From the NCBI GenBank assembly GCA_902478725.1, contig CABSMD010000158.1:1-6255 (forward strand): a stretch of 6,255 bases of DNA, in the 5' to 3' direction. The notes below the pieces were generated by a model, which had not been told where the DNA came from, searched no databases, and saw only the letters and a program-made list of their open reading frames with translations. Shown here piece after piece: positions 1-6,255 of the stretch (positions within the stretch are counted from its first letter, which is position 1; the number at the start of each line of letters is the position of its first letter). Both the position numbers and the translations under genes were made by a program. The DNA comes from an uncultured Clostridia bacterium. Its GTDB lineage: Bacteria > Bacillota > Clostridia > HGM11514.

Positions 1-27
1 ATGATTAAAGTCGGCGATTCGTTTTAG
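1..27 (+). other. Short reading frame ending just before the regulator
   Basis: A frame open from the first base of the window ends at a TAG at 25-27, in the same frame as the regulator that starts 9 bases later. It encodes only eight residues here. It could be the last codons of an upstream gene cut by the window edge, a tiny leader, or chance. The other two + frames have stops within the first ten bases, so if an upstream + strand gene ends here, this is its only possible frame. Nothing about function can be said. Confidence 0.15.
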
Positions 28-36
28 ACTGCCACC

Positions 37-900
37 ATGAATCCTGATTTGGAAATACTGATCAATCATTTTGACTTTTTTATTTATGAGCATTCCTATG
101 TAGAATTCAAAAACAAAAGAATCAGCCAGCACGATAACCGGATTCGGGATAATGCCAACCTGCTATACTATATCATGGAGGGCGGCGGCTGGATCGAAGG
201 AAAGGATTTTCATATTCCCATCAGGCAAGGCAATATTTATTTTTATCCCTGTGTCAAAAAAGAGCCTTATCAGTCCGTCTTTCTGCCCGGTACGAAAAAG
301 GCTGTGGTATCGTTTTACTTTAATTTGTTCAGCCATGAAGATATTTTCTCCAAAATGGAAGGGCCCCGCTTTTTTTCGGATGAAAGGAACCTGACCCCCT
401 TGATTCGGGAAGCGATTTTATCCCCCTCCCCATCCAAACAGCTTTTGCTGCCCTCTCTGGTCAAGCTAAGCATTGCTCCCTTATTCCAGGAGGTGCAGGA
501 TATTGTATCCGACCGTCTTACAAAAGGAAAACAATACAGCGACTTATTTGAATACATCGACAGGAACCTGACTATTGACCTGACACTCAAAACCATTTCC
601 AGGAACACAGGCATATCTATTTCGTCCCTGACGCATACCTTCCCTCAAAATATCGGGTTTACCGTTAAAAAGTATATTCAAAAAAACATTCTAAAGCGGG
701 TCTGTCTGAATCTTGCTTATACGGAATTACAGCTGAAAGAGATTGCCTATCAGTACCGTTTCAGCTCCGAGGCCTACTTTTCCGAATGGTTCTATAAGCT
801 ATACAAAATCCGTCCCAACCAATACCGAAAAATTTTCAAAAACTTTACTGAATACCAGCTCTACCAGCCGCTGAGTGAAAACAAGCTGTTGGACATGTAA
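37..900 (+). CDS. AraC-family transcriptional regulator
   Basis: This 287-residue protein has the usual length and layout of AraC/XylS sugar-responsive regulators, which bind DNA in the cytoplasm. Residues about 38-100 look like the cupin-type ligand-sensing half (LLYYIMEGGGWIEGKDFHIP, then a RQGNIYFYP turn). Residues about 168-266 form the double helix-turn-helix. The second helix-turn-helix and family signature are clear: LKEIAYQYRFSSEAYFSEWF at 233-252, then KLYKIRPNQYRK at 254-265. The first helix-turn-helix (about 183-207) is more divergent. The ATG at 37 is chosen because a TAG lies 9 bases upstream in frame, but no Shine-Dalgarno sequence precedes it (TTAGACTGCCACC), so the true start is uncertain. 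The gene appears more AT-rich than the glycosidase genes. Its position upstream of a glycan-use cluster, on the same strand, suggests it controls that cluster (inference). The ligand is unknown. Confidence 0.93.
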   Translation: MNPDLEILINHFDFFIYEHSYVEFKNKRISQHDNRIRDNANLLYYIMEGGGWIEGKDFHIPIRQGNIYFYPCVKKEPYQSVFLPGTKKAVVSFYFNLFSHEDIFSKMEGPRFFSDERNLTPLIREAILSPSPSKQLLLPSLVKLSIAPLFQEVQDIVSDRLTKGKQYSDLFEYIDRNLTIDLTLKTISRNTGISISSLTHTFPQNIGFTVKKYIQKNILKRVCLNLAYTELQLKEIAYQYRFSSEAYFSEWFYKLYKIRPNQYRKIFKNFTEYQLYQPLSENKLLDM

Positions 901-901
901 A

Positions 902-946
902 AAGCGGAGGCCCTGAGGCCTCCGCTTAATCTTGGCCGCCTTTTTT
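902..946 (+). terminator. Hairpin after the regulator gene, likely rho-independent terminator
   Basis: A perfect 11-bp stem pairs 902-912 with 917-927 around a CTGA loop, starting right after the regulator stop codon. The run of six T residues (941-946) does not follow the stem directly but comes 13 bases later, which is not textbook. The same region can be drawn as a longer imperfect pairing: A-run plus GCGGAGGCC at 899-912 against GGCCGCC plus T-run at 934-946, with one mismatch and one bulge. That pairing ends directly at the T-run. Either form would separate the regulator transcript from the operon downstream. Confidence 0.7.
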
Positions 947-958
947 CTGAACAGACGA

Positions 959-987
959 TTGTTTTTTGAACAAAAATATGGTAGGAT
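959..987 (+). promoter_or_regulatory. Candidate sigma-70-type promoter for the acyltransferase-rhamnosidase operon
   Basis: A TATG extended -10 element at 977-980 is followed after one base by TAGGAT (982-987), an arrangement common in Gram-positive promoters. A poor -35 match, TTGTTT (959-964), sits 17 bases upstream. The site falls between the hairpin and the ATG at 1018, about 30 bases before the start codon, which is a sensible place. The weak -35 would fit a promoter that needs an activator such as the adjacent AraC-type protein (inference). No clear repeated operator half-sites were seen. Confidence 0.42.
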
Positions 988-1000
988 ATTGTTAAAAATA

Positions 1001-1006
1001 AAGGAG
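1001..1006 (+). promoter_or_regulatory. Ribosome binding site of the acyltransferase
   Basis: AAGGAG lies 11 bases before the ATG at 1018. The spacing is slightly long but acceptable, and it supports that ATG as the start. Confidence 0.7.
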
Positions 1007-1017
1007 CTTCTATAACA

Positions 1018-1863
1018 ATGAATAGAGAACTGGAACTCGCTTCCCTCTGTAAAAGCATTCGGATGCCGGAAGAGGCGGAAGGGGAGCTTCTTACATATTT
1101 GAGGAGCCTGGACATAGATGACATTTTGCGGGCTGTGGGGGATAAGCGGGATGCCGAAGCCTTTAAAATCCAGTTGGGAGACGACCCGCGCGGATGGAAA
1201 ATGCTGACCTGTATGCTCTTGAGCGCTTTGGACACGCGGCGGGACTATGAACGGCGCGGCATCGGTGAAGATATCTTTCTTGCCACAATGGGCTGTTTCT
1301 CCCGTTTTGTGAGGGAGCACCGCGATAGCTTTGGCGGATATGGGTTTGACCGCGGCTGGTGGACGGTGCGGCAGCTGAATTGCCAGTTGTTCCGGTTGGG
1401 AGCATTGGAGTTTGAGATGGGCAGCTTTCACGGTGAGCCATCCCTCCGCCTGCACATCCCGTCCGACGCGGATCTTTCGCCGCAGGCATGCAGGGATTCG
1501 TACCGGCAGGCCGGAGAATTCTTCCGTGCCTATTTTCCGGATTTTCGTTACCGCGATATTACCTGTACCTCCTGGCTGCTTGCCCCGGCTCTGCGGGAGG
1601 TGCTCGCTCCCGGCTCTAAAATCTTGGCCTTTCAGGAACAGTTTGTACTGACCGGCTCAGACCCTGAAGATATGGGTTATGTCAACTGGATTTTCAAAAA
1701 ACCGGATCTTTCGGTTGCGCAGTGGCCGCAAGACACGTCGCTGCAAAGAAACATAAAAAAATATGTAAAACAAGGATATAAGATTGGGAACGGTGAGGGA
1801 AGGCTCAAACAGGAAGAAATAAATACCGATTCACAGGAGGAAAGCAATGAATTTTATTGGTAA
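1018..1863 (+). CDS. GNAT-like acyltransferase domain protein (NAT_N / GNAT_C type)
   Basis: This 281-residue protein resembles the two-domain 'acyltransferase domain-containing' proteins of Firmicutes and Actinobacteria (N-terminal NAT_N, formerly DUF5596, and C-terminal GNAT_C). The match is recognised from memory of the family pattern, not from a search. The helical N-terminal part spans about 1-118. It includes RRDYERRGIGEDIF at 74-87 and GYGFDRGWWTVRQLNCQLFRLGALEFE at 107-133, the most characteristic stretch. The GNAT-like part includes LRLHIPSDADLSP (143-155), a helix ACRDSYRQAGEFFRAYFPDF (157-176), CTSWLLAP (183-190), ILAFQEQF (202-209) and a DTSLQRNIKKYVKQG end (239-253). The last 28 residues look like an unstructured tail. 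There is no signal peptide. Members of this family are presumed to use acyl-CoA, but substrates are not established to my knowledge. The gene overlaps the rhamnosidase by 17 bases, which points to work on the same substrate (inference). Confidence 0.82.
   Translation: MNRELELASLCKSIRMPEEAEGELLTYLRSLDIDDILRAVGDKRDAEAFKIQLGDDPRGWKMLTCMLLSALDTRRDYERRGIGEDIFLATMGCFSRFVREHRDSFGGYGFDRGWWTVRQLNCQLFRLGALEFEMGSFHGEPSLRLHIPSDADLSPQACRDSYRQAGEFFRAYFPDFRYRDITCTSWLLAPALREVLAPGSKILAFQEQFVLTGSDPEDMGYVNWIFKKPDLSVAQWPQDTSLQRNIKKYVKQGYKIGNGEGRLKQEEINTDSQEESNEFYW
1835..1840 (+). promoter_or_regulatory. Strong ribosome binding site inside the acyltransferase gene
   Basis: A perfect AGGAGG lies 6 bases before the ATG at 1847, inside the last codons of the acyltransferase. 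It fixes the rhamnosidase start and indicates translational coupling across the 17-base overlap. Confidence 0.88.
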
Positions 1864-4018
1864 ATGGATTTGCGACACACGGTTTGCGAGCCTGACGCCC
1901 TTACATCTGTATCATAAGGAGCATGAGCCGTTTGAGATGCCGCCCCATCCTCCGGAGCTGAAAAACGTACATATGCTTGTACGCAAAACCTTTGTCATGC
2001 CCGCCTTTCAGGCGTGCACCCTCCGGATCGCGGCGGATGACTATTATAAGCTTTATGTTAATGGCCGATTCGTCGCAAAAGGTGTAGCAAACGGATATCA
2101 CTTTCATTATTACTATAATGAGATGGATGTGTCAGCCTTCCTGCGCGAAGGGGAGAATGTTATTGCCGTTGAGGTCTACTATCCGGGTCTGGTCAACCGG
2201 GTCTGGAACAGTGGAGACCTGCGCCAGGGCATGGCCGCGGACCTCATTGCCGACGGCAAAATACTGCTGTGCACGGATGAGACGTGGAAATACACCATCT
2301 CACGTGCCTATACCTCTCAAGAAACGATAGGCTATCAGACACAGTTTGCGGAGGACTACGACAGTAATCTGGAGGAAACAGGTTGGCGCGAATGCGGTTT
2401 TGACGACACCGGTTGGGAAGCCTGTGCTGTCCGGGAGACGGATTATACCTTTTGTGATACACCCGCGCCGGTCGTGGCGGTATATCCACAAGCCCCCATC
2501 GTGACCAAAAAATTGGAAGATGGCAGGCTGTTTTACGACTTCGGGCGGGAGATCACGGGGATGCTCCGCATCACAGCGCGGGGCAAAAAAGGCAGCCGGA
2601 TCCGGATTCTATGCGGTGAAGAGCTTTCCGCACCGTTTACGGTCCGCTACCAAATGCGCTGTAACTGCGACTATGAGGAATACTGGACGCTGTGCGAAGG
2701 GATGTGCGAGCTGGAGCAGTACGATTACAAAGCCTTCCGTTATGTCTGTTTGGAGCCAGACACGAGTGTTGAAATACTTTCTCTTAGTGCCGATGTATGC
2801 CATTATCCCTTTGACGATGATGCCTGTTCACTCCAAAGCTCGGACCCTATTTTAGAACAGGTGTTTGAGCTTTGCAAAAACGGGGTGAAATATGGCTGCC
2901 AAGACGTTTATACCGACTGCCCGTCGCGGGAAAAGGGGCAGTACGCCGGTGACCTGACCGTGTCAAGCGCCTCCCAGATCTACCTCACAGGGGATTTACA
3001 GTTGTTTAAAAAGGCGATCGGCGATCAGGCCGCATCCCAAAAGATATGTCCCGGGATCATGGCGGTCACGCCGGGTTCCTTTATGCAGGAGATCGCGGAT
3101 TATTCCCTCCAATTCCCTATCCTGGTACTCCGTTGCTACCAGCATACCGGCGACCTGGACTTCCTGCGGGAAATGCTGCCCGTATGCCGGCGGATGCTGG
3201 ATTATTTTCGGCGATACCGCCGTCCGGACGGGCTGCTTGAACAGGTGGACGGTAAGTGGAACCTGGTCGATTGGCCGGAAAACCTGCGTGACGGGTATGA
3301 CTTTCCCCTCACGAAGCCCATCGGTCCGGGCTGCCACAACGTTATAAATGCCTTTTATGTCGGCAGCATCGGCCTGACCGAACAGATCGCCGACCTATTG
3401 GGAGAAGCGCACGATCAGGAATACACCGCGCTTTCAGCCGCATTCAACCGGGCGTTTTTCAATCCGGATACCGGGCTGTATACTGACCGGGAGGGCGGCT
3501 CACACAGCGCGCTGCATTCCAATATAATCCCGGCCTATTTCGGGTTCCATCCGGCTGCATACAGTGAATCCATCGCCGATTTTCTGACCGGCAAGGGGTT
3601 GTGCTGCGGGGTATACATGTCCTATTTCCTGCTAAAGGCGCTTGCGCGTCTGGGCCGGTACGATACGGTCTACCGCCTCATCACCTCGACCGGGGAAAAC
3701 TCCTGGTACAACATGGTGCGCGAGGGCGGCACCACCTGCTTTGAAGCATGGGGCAAGGAGCAAAAGCGTAACACCAGCCTGTGCCATCCTTGGGCCAGTG
3801 CGCCGGTCTCGGTGCTGATTGAGGATTTGATCGGCCTGTCCCCTGCCATCCCCGGATGGAAAGGGATACGCTGTACGCCCCATCTGCCGGGCGGTCCATT
3901 TGCATTGTCCATGAAAATTCCAACCGTAGGCGGCACGGTTACGGTCACCTGCCAAAACGGAGAGACAAAAGCCACTTTCAAAGAAAGGAACGGAAAACAT
4001 GAAAAAAATCATCATTAG
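1847..4018 (+). CDS. GH78 family glycosidase, probable alpha-L-rhamnosidase
   Basis: This 723-residue enzyme probably hydrolyses terminal alpha-L-rhamnosyl bonds by inversion. A beta-sandwich N-terminal domain (about 45-200, with LRIAADDYYKLYVNGRFVAKG at 59-79) is followed by a second beta domain (about 215-315, with LFYDFGREITGML). An (alpha/alpha)6 barrel covers about 325-660, and a short C-terminal beta domain ends near 710. The motif DCPSREKGQYAGD at 357-369 holds D357, E362 and D369. E633 lies in TTCFEAW, followed by NTSLCHPWASAPV. These match Asp567, Glu572, Asp579 and Glu841 of Bacillus RhaB (as I recall them), with identical spacing for the first three. E362 would be the acid and E633 the base. 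No signal peptide and over 20 cysteines indicate a cytoplasmic enzyme. It is shorter than the roughly 900-1000 residues common in the family. It overlaps both neighbours. The sugar specificity could differ from rhamnose, since GH78-like proteins vary. Confidence 0.92.
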   Translation: MNFIGKWICDTRFASLTPLHLYHKEHEPFEMPPHPPELKNVHMLVRKTFVMPAFQACTLRIAADDYYKLYVNGRFVAKGVANGYHFHYYYNEMDVSAFLREGENVIAVEVYYPGLVNRVWNSGDLRQGMAADLIADGKILLCTDETWKYTISRAYTSQETIGYQTQFAEDYDSNLEETGWRECGFDDTGWEACAVRETDYTFCDTPAPVVAVYPQAPIVTKKLEDGRLFYDFGREITGMLRITARGKKGSRIRILCGEELSAPFTVRYQMRCNCDYEEYWTLCEGMCELEQYDYKAFRYVCLEPDTSVEILSLSADVCHYPFDDDACSLQSSDPILEQVFELCKNGVKYGCQDVYTDCPSREKGQYAGDLTVSSASQIYLTGDLQLFKKAIGDQAASQKICPGIMAVTPGSFMQEIADYSLQFPILVLRCYQHTGDLDFLREMLPVCRRMLDYFRRYRRPDGLLEQVDGKWNLVDWPENLRDGYDFPLTKPIGPGCHNVINAFYVGSIGLTEQIADLLGEAHDQEYTALSAAFNRAFFNPDTGLYTDREGGSHSALHSNIIPAYFGFHPAAYSESIADFLTGKGLCCGVYMSYFLLKALARLGRYDTVYRLITSTGENSWYNMVREGGTTCFEAWGKEQKRNTSLCHPWASAPVSVLIEDLIGLSPAIPGWKGIRCTPHLPGGPFALSMKIPTVGGTVTVTCQNGETKATFKERNGKHEKNHH

Positions 4019-4751
4019 TCTTTTAGCTGTTGTCATCGTAGGTGCAGGCGGATTCTATGCCTACCATGCGTATCAGGACAGCGTGCAATACAACAAGGTA
4101 TCACTCAGTGAGCAAACCCTGGTGCAAGCTATTGAAAACAAGGAAAACGTCAAAGGACGCAGGATCGAAAACCTGCCCCTTATGGTAGAAAGCATAGAGG
4201 AAAAAGGCAGGGGATTTCAAATCACGGCAAGCTCAAAAACAGATCTGAACATTCAGCTGCAGCTAAAGGAGAATCCATATGGGTATCAGGCGGGGGATTA
4301 TCTTTTGGCAGACGGCAAAATCGAATCCCTGTTTTCCGACGGGACAGTAGTAATCTATGCAACACAAACCGCCCGTTCGGATGAAACGCTGTTCAACCCC
4401 TCCCGCCAGACCCTTGCCATCGGCCTGACAGAGGAGGCGGGCGAGGTTTCTGTCACCCTGCAAAAAATTGAGTTTGCCGAACAGACCCCCCGCCTATACA
4501 TAGAAGTGGTCAACCGTGCCGGCTACCCCATTTCGATCCACGCAGATAAGCTGGTGATGAAACAGAACGAATATGCGCCATCCGACTCAAAAGAGGCGAC
4601 CTTTCCCGCTTCAGTCGGTTCGAACGAGACCGAATCCGGTATCAGGACACTGGAGGCTGTCGACCCTCACAAAATTGGTCCGTTCCAGCTTACCTTCGGC
4701 ATTGATGCGGATGGGCACGAAGAGCAAACCGTAATGTTCGACGTAAAATAA
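3999..4751 (+). CDS. Membrane-anchored protein of unknown function, DUF4352-like C-terminal half
   Basis: I do not recognise a specific function. The 250-residue protein starts with MKK and a hydrophobic stretch at about 4-20 (IIISLLAVVIVGAGGFY). This is a membrane anchor or uncleaved signal, with no lipobox cysteine, so the rest should face outside the cytoplasm. Residues about 34-122 (SLSEQTLVQAIENKENVKGRR, then predicted beta strands ending in TVVIYATQ) resemble OB-fold-like extracellular modules. Residues about 137-250 look like a DUF4352-type immunoglobulin-like domain: SVTLQKIEFAEQTPRLYIEVVN, YPISIHADKLVMKQNEY, a final GPFQLTFGI and VMFDVK. No cysteines or catalytic motifs are seen. The gene overlaps the rhamnosidase by 20 bases, with AAAGGA (3984-3989) 9 bases before its ATG. 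A surface role such as a sensor, chaperone or glycan-binding accessory is conceivable, but nothing in the sequence shows it. Confidence 0.85.
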   Translation: MKKIIISLLAVVIVGAGGFYAYHAYQDSVQYNKVSLSEQTLVQAIENKENVKGRRIENLPLMVESIEEKGRGFQITASSKTDLNIQLQLKENPYGYQAGDYLLADGKIESLFSDGTVVIYATQTARSDETLFNPSRQTLAIGLTEEAGEVSVTLQKIEFAEQTPRLYIEVVNRAGYPISIHADKLVMKQNEYAPSDSKEATFPASVGSNETESGIRTLEAVDPHKIGPFQLTFGIDADGHEEQTVMFDVK

Positions 4752-4884
4752 AAATGCAGGTTTTACTTTTTAATTAAAAGCAAAGAAAAAGTCTATAAAT
4801 TCCGAAGATAGGGCCAGCTTTCCTTTTCTGAATATGCTATGCTAAAAGCAGTGATACGAAACCATAAGAAATGAGGTATTTCCA
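4752..4884 (+). other. AT-rich gap before the beta-mannosidase
   Basis: This 133-base stretch holds no gene. It contains an AT-rich palindrome, TTTTAATTAAAA at 4768-4779 (CTTTT...AAAAG arms at 4766-4770 and 4776-4780). The palindrome lacks the GC-rich stem and T-run of a proper terminator, so read-through from the upstream operon into the mannosidase is plausible. A TATAAA at 4794-4799 lacks a good -35 partner. Confidence 0.6.
4833..4843 (+). promoter_or_regulatory. Possible extended -10 promoter of the beta-mannosidase
   Basis: TATG at 4833-4836, one base, then TATGCT at 4838-4843 repeats the TATG-N-hexamer layout seen before the first operon. The position is about 40 bases upstream of the mannosidase ATG. 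No convincing -35 box stands 16-18 bases upstream, so this is tentative and may need an activator. Confidence 0.3.
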
Positions 4885-6255
4885 ATGCTATTGAAAAACT
4901 GGACGTTAACATTCGGGAAATATGAACCGATGGAGGCTGTGGCCCCTTGCTCGTTGTATTCCGTTTTGCTGCAATACGGTCAAATAGAAGACCCATTTGT
5001 TGCGGATAACGAGCAAAGGGTAAAGGAGCTTTCAAATGAGGATTGCACCTTTACCACTCGTTTTGAGGTGCCCGATCTTGCGGAATACGAGCATTTTTTT
5101 CTTCGGTTCCACGGATTGGACACAGTCTGTGACCTGACCCTAAACGGATCGGCTCTGGGCTGTGCTGAAAATATGCACCGCACCTATGATTTTCCCTGTA
5201 AGGCGCTGCTGCGAAGCGGTGAAAACGAGCTTTCGATCCGCTTCCACTCCCCGCTTCGTTACCTTCGTCAGGCGGAGCATAAGCACAAACTGCGCACCAA
5301 TGGCGATACCGTAGCGGGCGCGGCGCATCTGCGCAAGGCGTCTTATATGTTTGGCTGGGATTGGGGCCCGACCTTGCCGGACATGGGGATTTTCCGTGAT
5401 GTGGAGCTGCTCTCTTACCACAGCGCGCGGCTGGATAATATGCGTATCACGCAGGAGCATAGCGGCGGTCAGGTGGCTCTCTGCGTCATACCCGAATGCA
5501 CAGGCCGGACGGACGGCTGTACCATGCGGGTATGTGTAGAAGGTACTGATACACATTTGGAGGCCGAGGTGCACAACGGCCGGGCGGAGATCATCATTCC
5601 CTCCCCCAAGCTCTGGTGGCCGAACGGCTATGGGAAGCAGCCTCTTTATACCGTCACGGTCATTTTATTCGAAAACGGCTGTGAGACCGGCCGTCTCACA
5701 AAAAGGATCGGCCTGCGCACCCTGACGGTCAGCACCGAACCGGACCGTTTTGGTGAAGAATTTTGCTTTGTTGTTAATGGGGTTAAAATCTTCGCGATGG
5801 GTGCGGATTATATCCCGCAGGACAACATCCTTTCCCGCATCAACAAAGGGAAAACCGAAAAATTGATCCAAAACTGTATCGCCGCGAATTTCAATACCAT
5901 CCGTGTGTGGGGCGGCGGATACTACCCGGAGGACGACTTTTTTGACCTGTGCGACCAGTATGGCCTGGTCGTGTGGCAGGACTTTATGTTCGCCTGCATG
6001 CATGTGCGCCTGCTGGACCGTTTCCGTGAAAACGTACGCGCCGAGTTTATCGATAACATCAAACGCATCCGTCACCACGCCTGCCTGGGGCTGCTTTGCG
6101 GGAATAACGAGATGGAACGCGATATTGCGCACTCCAAAAATGAGCGTGTGCGCATGGACTATTTGGAGCTGTTTGAACGGCTGCTGCCCAGCATTTGTGA
6201 GGAATACGCGCCCGATGTGTTTTACTGGCCCGCCTCCCCCTCCTGCGGCGGCGGG
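4885..6255 (+). CDS. GH2 beta-mannosidase, 3' end cut by the window
   Basis: The frame is open for 457 codons to the last base. Beta-mannosidases of this kind usually have about 820-850 residues, so a little over half is present. It should release terminal beta-D-mannose with retention of configuration, in the cytoplasm (no signal peptide). The N-terminal jelly-roll domain (about 1-180) contains SYMFGWDWGPTLPDMGIFRD at 153-172, typical of the family. An immunoglobulin-like domain follows, with PKLWWPNGYGKQPLY, and then the TIM barrel from about 300. Barrel marks are NTIRVWGGGYYPEDDFFDLCD (337-357), VVWQDFMFAC (362-371) and CGNNE (405-409). E409 is the expected acid/base; the nucleophile lies beyond the window. 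The residues after FMFAC (MHVRLLDRF) differ slightly from the common pattern. GAGG at 4873-4876 stands 8 bases before the ATG. It sits downstream of the rhamnosidase operon and probably serves the same glycan. Confidence 0.95.
   Translation, partial: MLLKNWTLTFGKYEPMEAVAPCSLYSVLLQYGQIEDPFVADNEQRVKELSNEDCTFTTRFEVPDLAEYEHFFLRFHGLDTVCDLTLNGSALGCAENMHRTYDFPCKALLRSGENELSIRFHSPLRYLRQAEHKHKLRTNGDTVAGAAHLRKASYMFGWDWGPTLPDMGIFRDVELLSYHSARLDNMRITQEHSGGQVALCVIPECTGRTDGCTMRVCVEGTDTHLEAEVHNGRAEIIIPSPKLWWPNGYGKQPLYTVTVILFENGCETGRLTKRIGLRTLTVSTEPDRFGEEFCFVVNGVKIFAMGADYIPQDNILSRINKGKTEKLIQNCIAANFNTIRVWGGGYYPEDDFFDLCDQYGLVVWQDFMFACMHVRLLDRFRENVRAEFIDNIKRIRHHACLGLLCGNNEMERDIAHSKNERVRMDYLELFERLLPSICEEYAPDVFYWPASPSCGGG

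Noticed and set aside
799..1455. 218-codon open frame on the - strand across the regulator end and the acyltransferase
   Set aside because: It overlaps two genes with clear family matches on the + strand, runs through the hairpin, and its product has no recognisable domain. It is a shadow of GC-biased codons.
3632..4036. 134-codon open frame on the - strand across the rhamnosidase end
   Set aside because: It overlaps the E633 catalytic region and the coupled start of the next gene, and the protein is not family-like.
4766..4780. AT-rich palindrome considered as a rho-independent terminator
   Set aside because: The stem has only five mostly A-T pairs and no T-run after it, so it is unlikely to stop transcription.
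4752..4884. Search for a catabolite (cre) operator, riboswitch or tRNA
   Set aside because: No 14-base cre-like sequence, conserved riboswitch core or cloverleaf could be seen by eye here or in 901-1017.
5140..5574. 144-codon open frame on the - strand inside the beta-mannosidase
   Set aside because: It lies wholly opposite a conserved GH2 region, with no recognisable product.
5665..6132. 155-codon open frame on the - strand inside the beta-mannosidase
   Set aside because: It sits opposite the conserved barrel and the CGNNE catalytic motif of the GH2 enzyme. It is a shadow frame.
1..6255. Mobile elements, CRISPR arrays, phage genes or toxin-antitoxin pairs
   Set aside because: No direct repeats with spacers, transposase, integrase or terminal inverted repeats were found. 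The genes form an ordinary metabolic cluster.

Overview
The window looks like part of a carbohydrate-use locus from a low- to mid-GC Gram-positive bacterium, most likely a gut-type Clostridia (Bacillota). This is inferred from strong AGGAGG-type ribosome sites, TATG-extended -10 elements, and the combination of gene families. No taxonomic marker is present. All five supported genes lie on the + strand. The last one runs off the right edge.

Layout: bases 37-900 encode an AraC-type regulator with an N-terminal cupin-like sensor region and a C-terminal double helix-turn-helix. It is followed by a perfect 11-bp hairpin with a delayed T-run (902-946) and a candidate promoter (959-987). Next comes a tightly packed, overlapping three-gene unit. 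It holds a two-domain GNAT-like acyltransferase (1018-1863), a compact cytoplasmic GH78 alpha-L-rhamnosidase-type glycosidase (1847-4018), and a small membrane-anchored protein of unknown function with a DUF4352-like C-terminal half (3999-4751). The gene overlaps are 17 and 20 bases, so the three proteins are probably translationally coupled. After a 133-base AT-rich gap with no convincing terminator and one possible promoter, a GH2 beta-mannosidase begins at 4885 and is cut at 457 codons by the window end.

How they may work together (inference): the regulator senses a sugar and switches on the downstream genes. Both glycosidases lack signal peptides, so they would act in the cytoplasm on imported oligosaccharides. 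The rhamnosidase would remove alpha-L-rhamnosyl-type residues and the mannosidase terminal beta-mannosyl residues. The acyltransferase is coupled directly to the rhamnosidase and is the least expected member. It may move an acyl group to or from the sugar or its breakdown product. No transporter is visible in the window. The most interesting part is the acyltransferase / GH78 / anchored-protein cassette.
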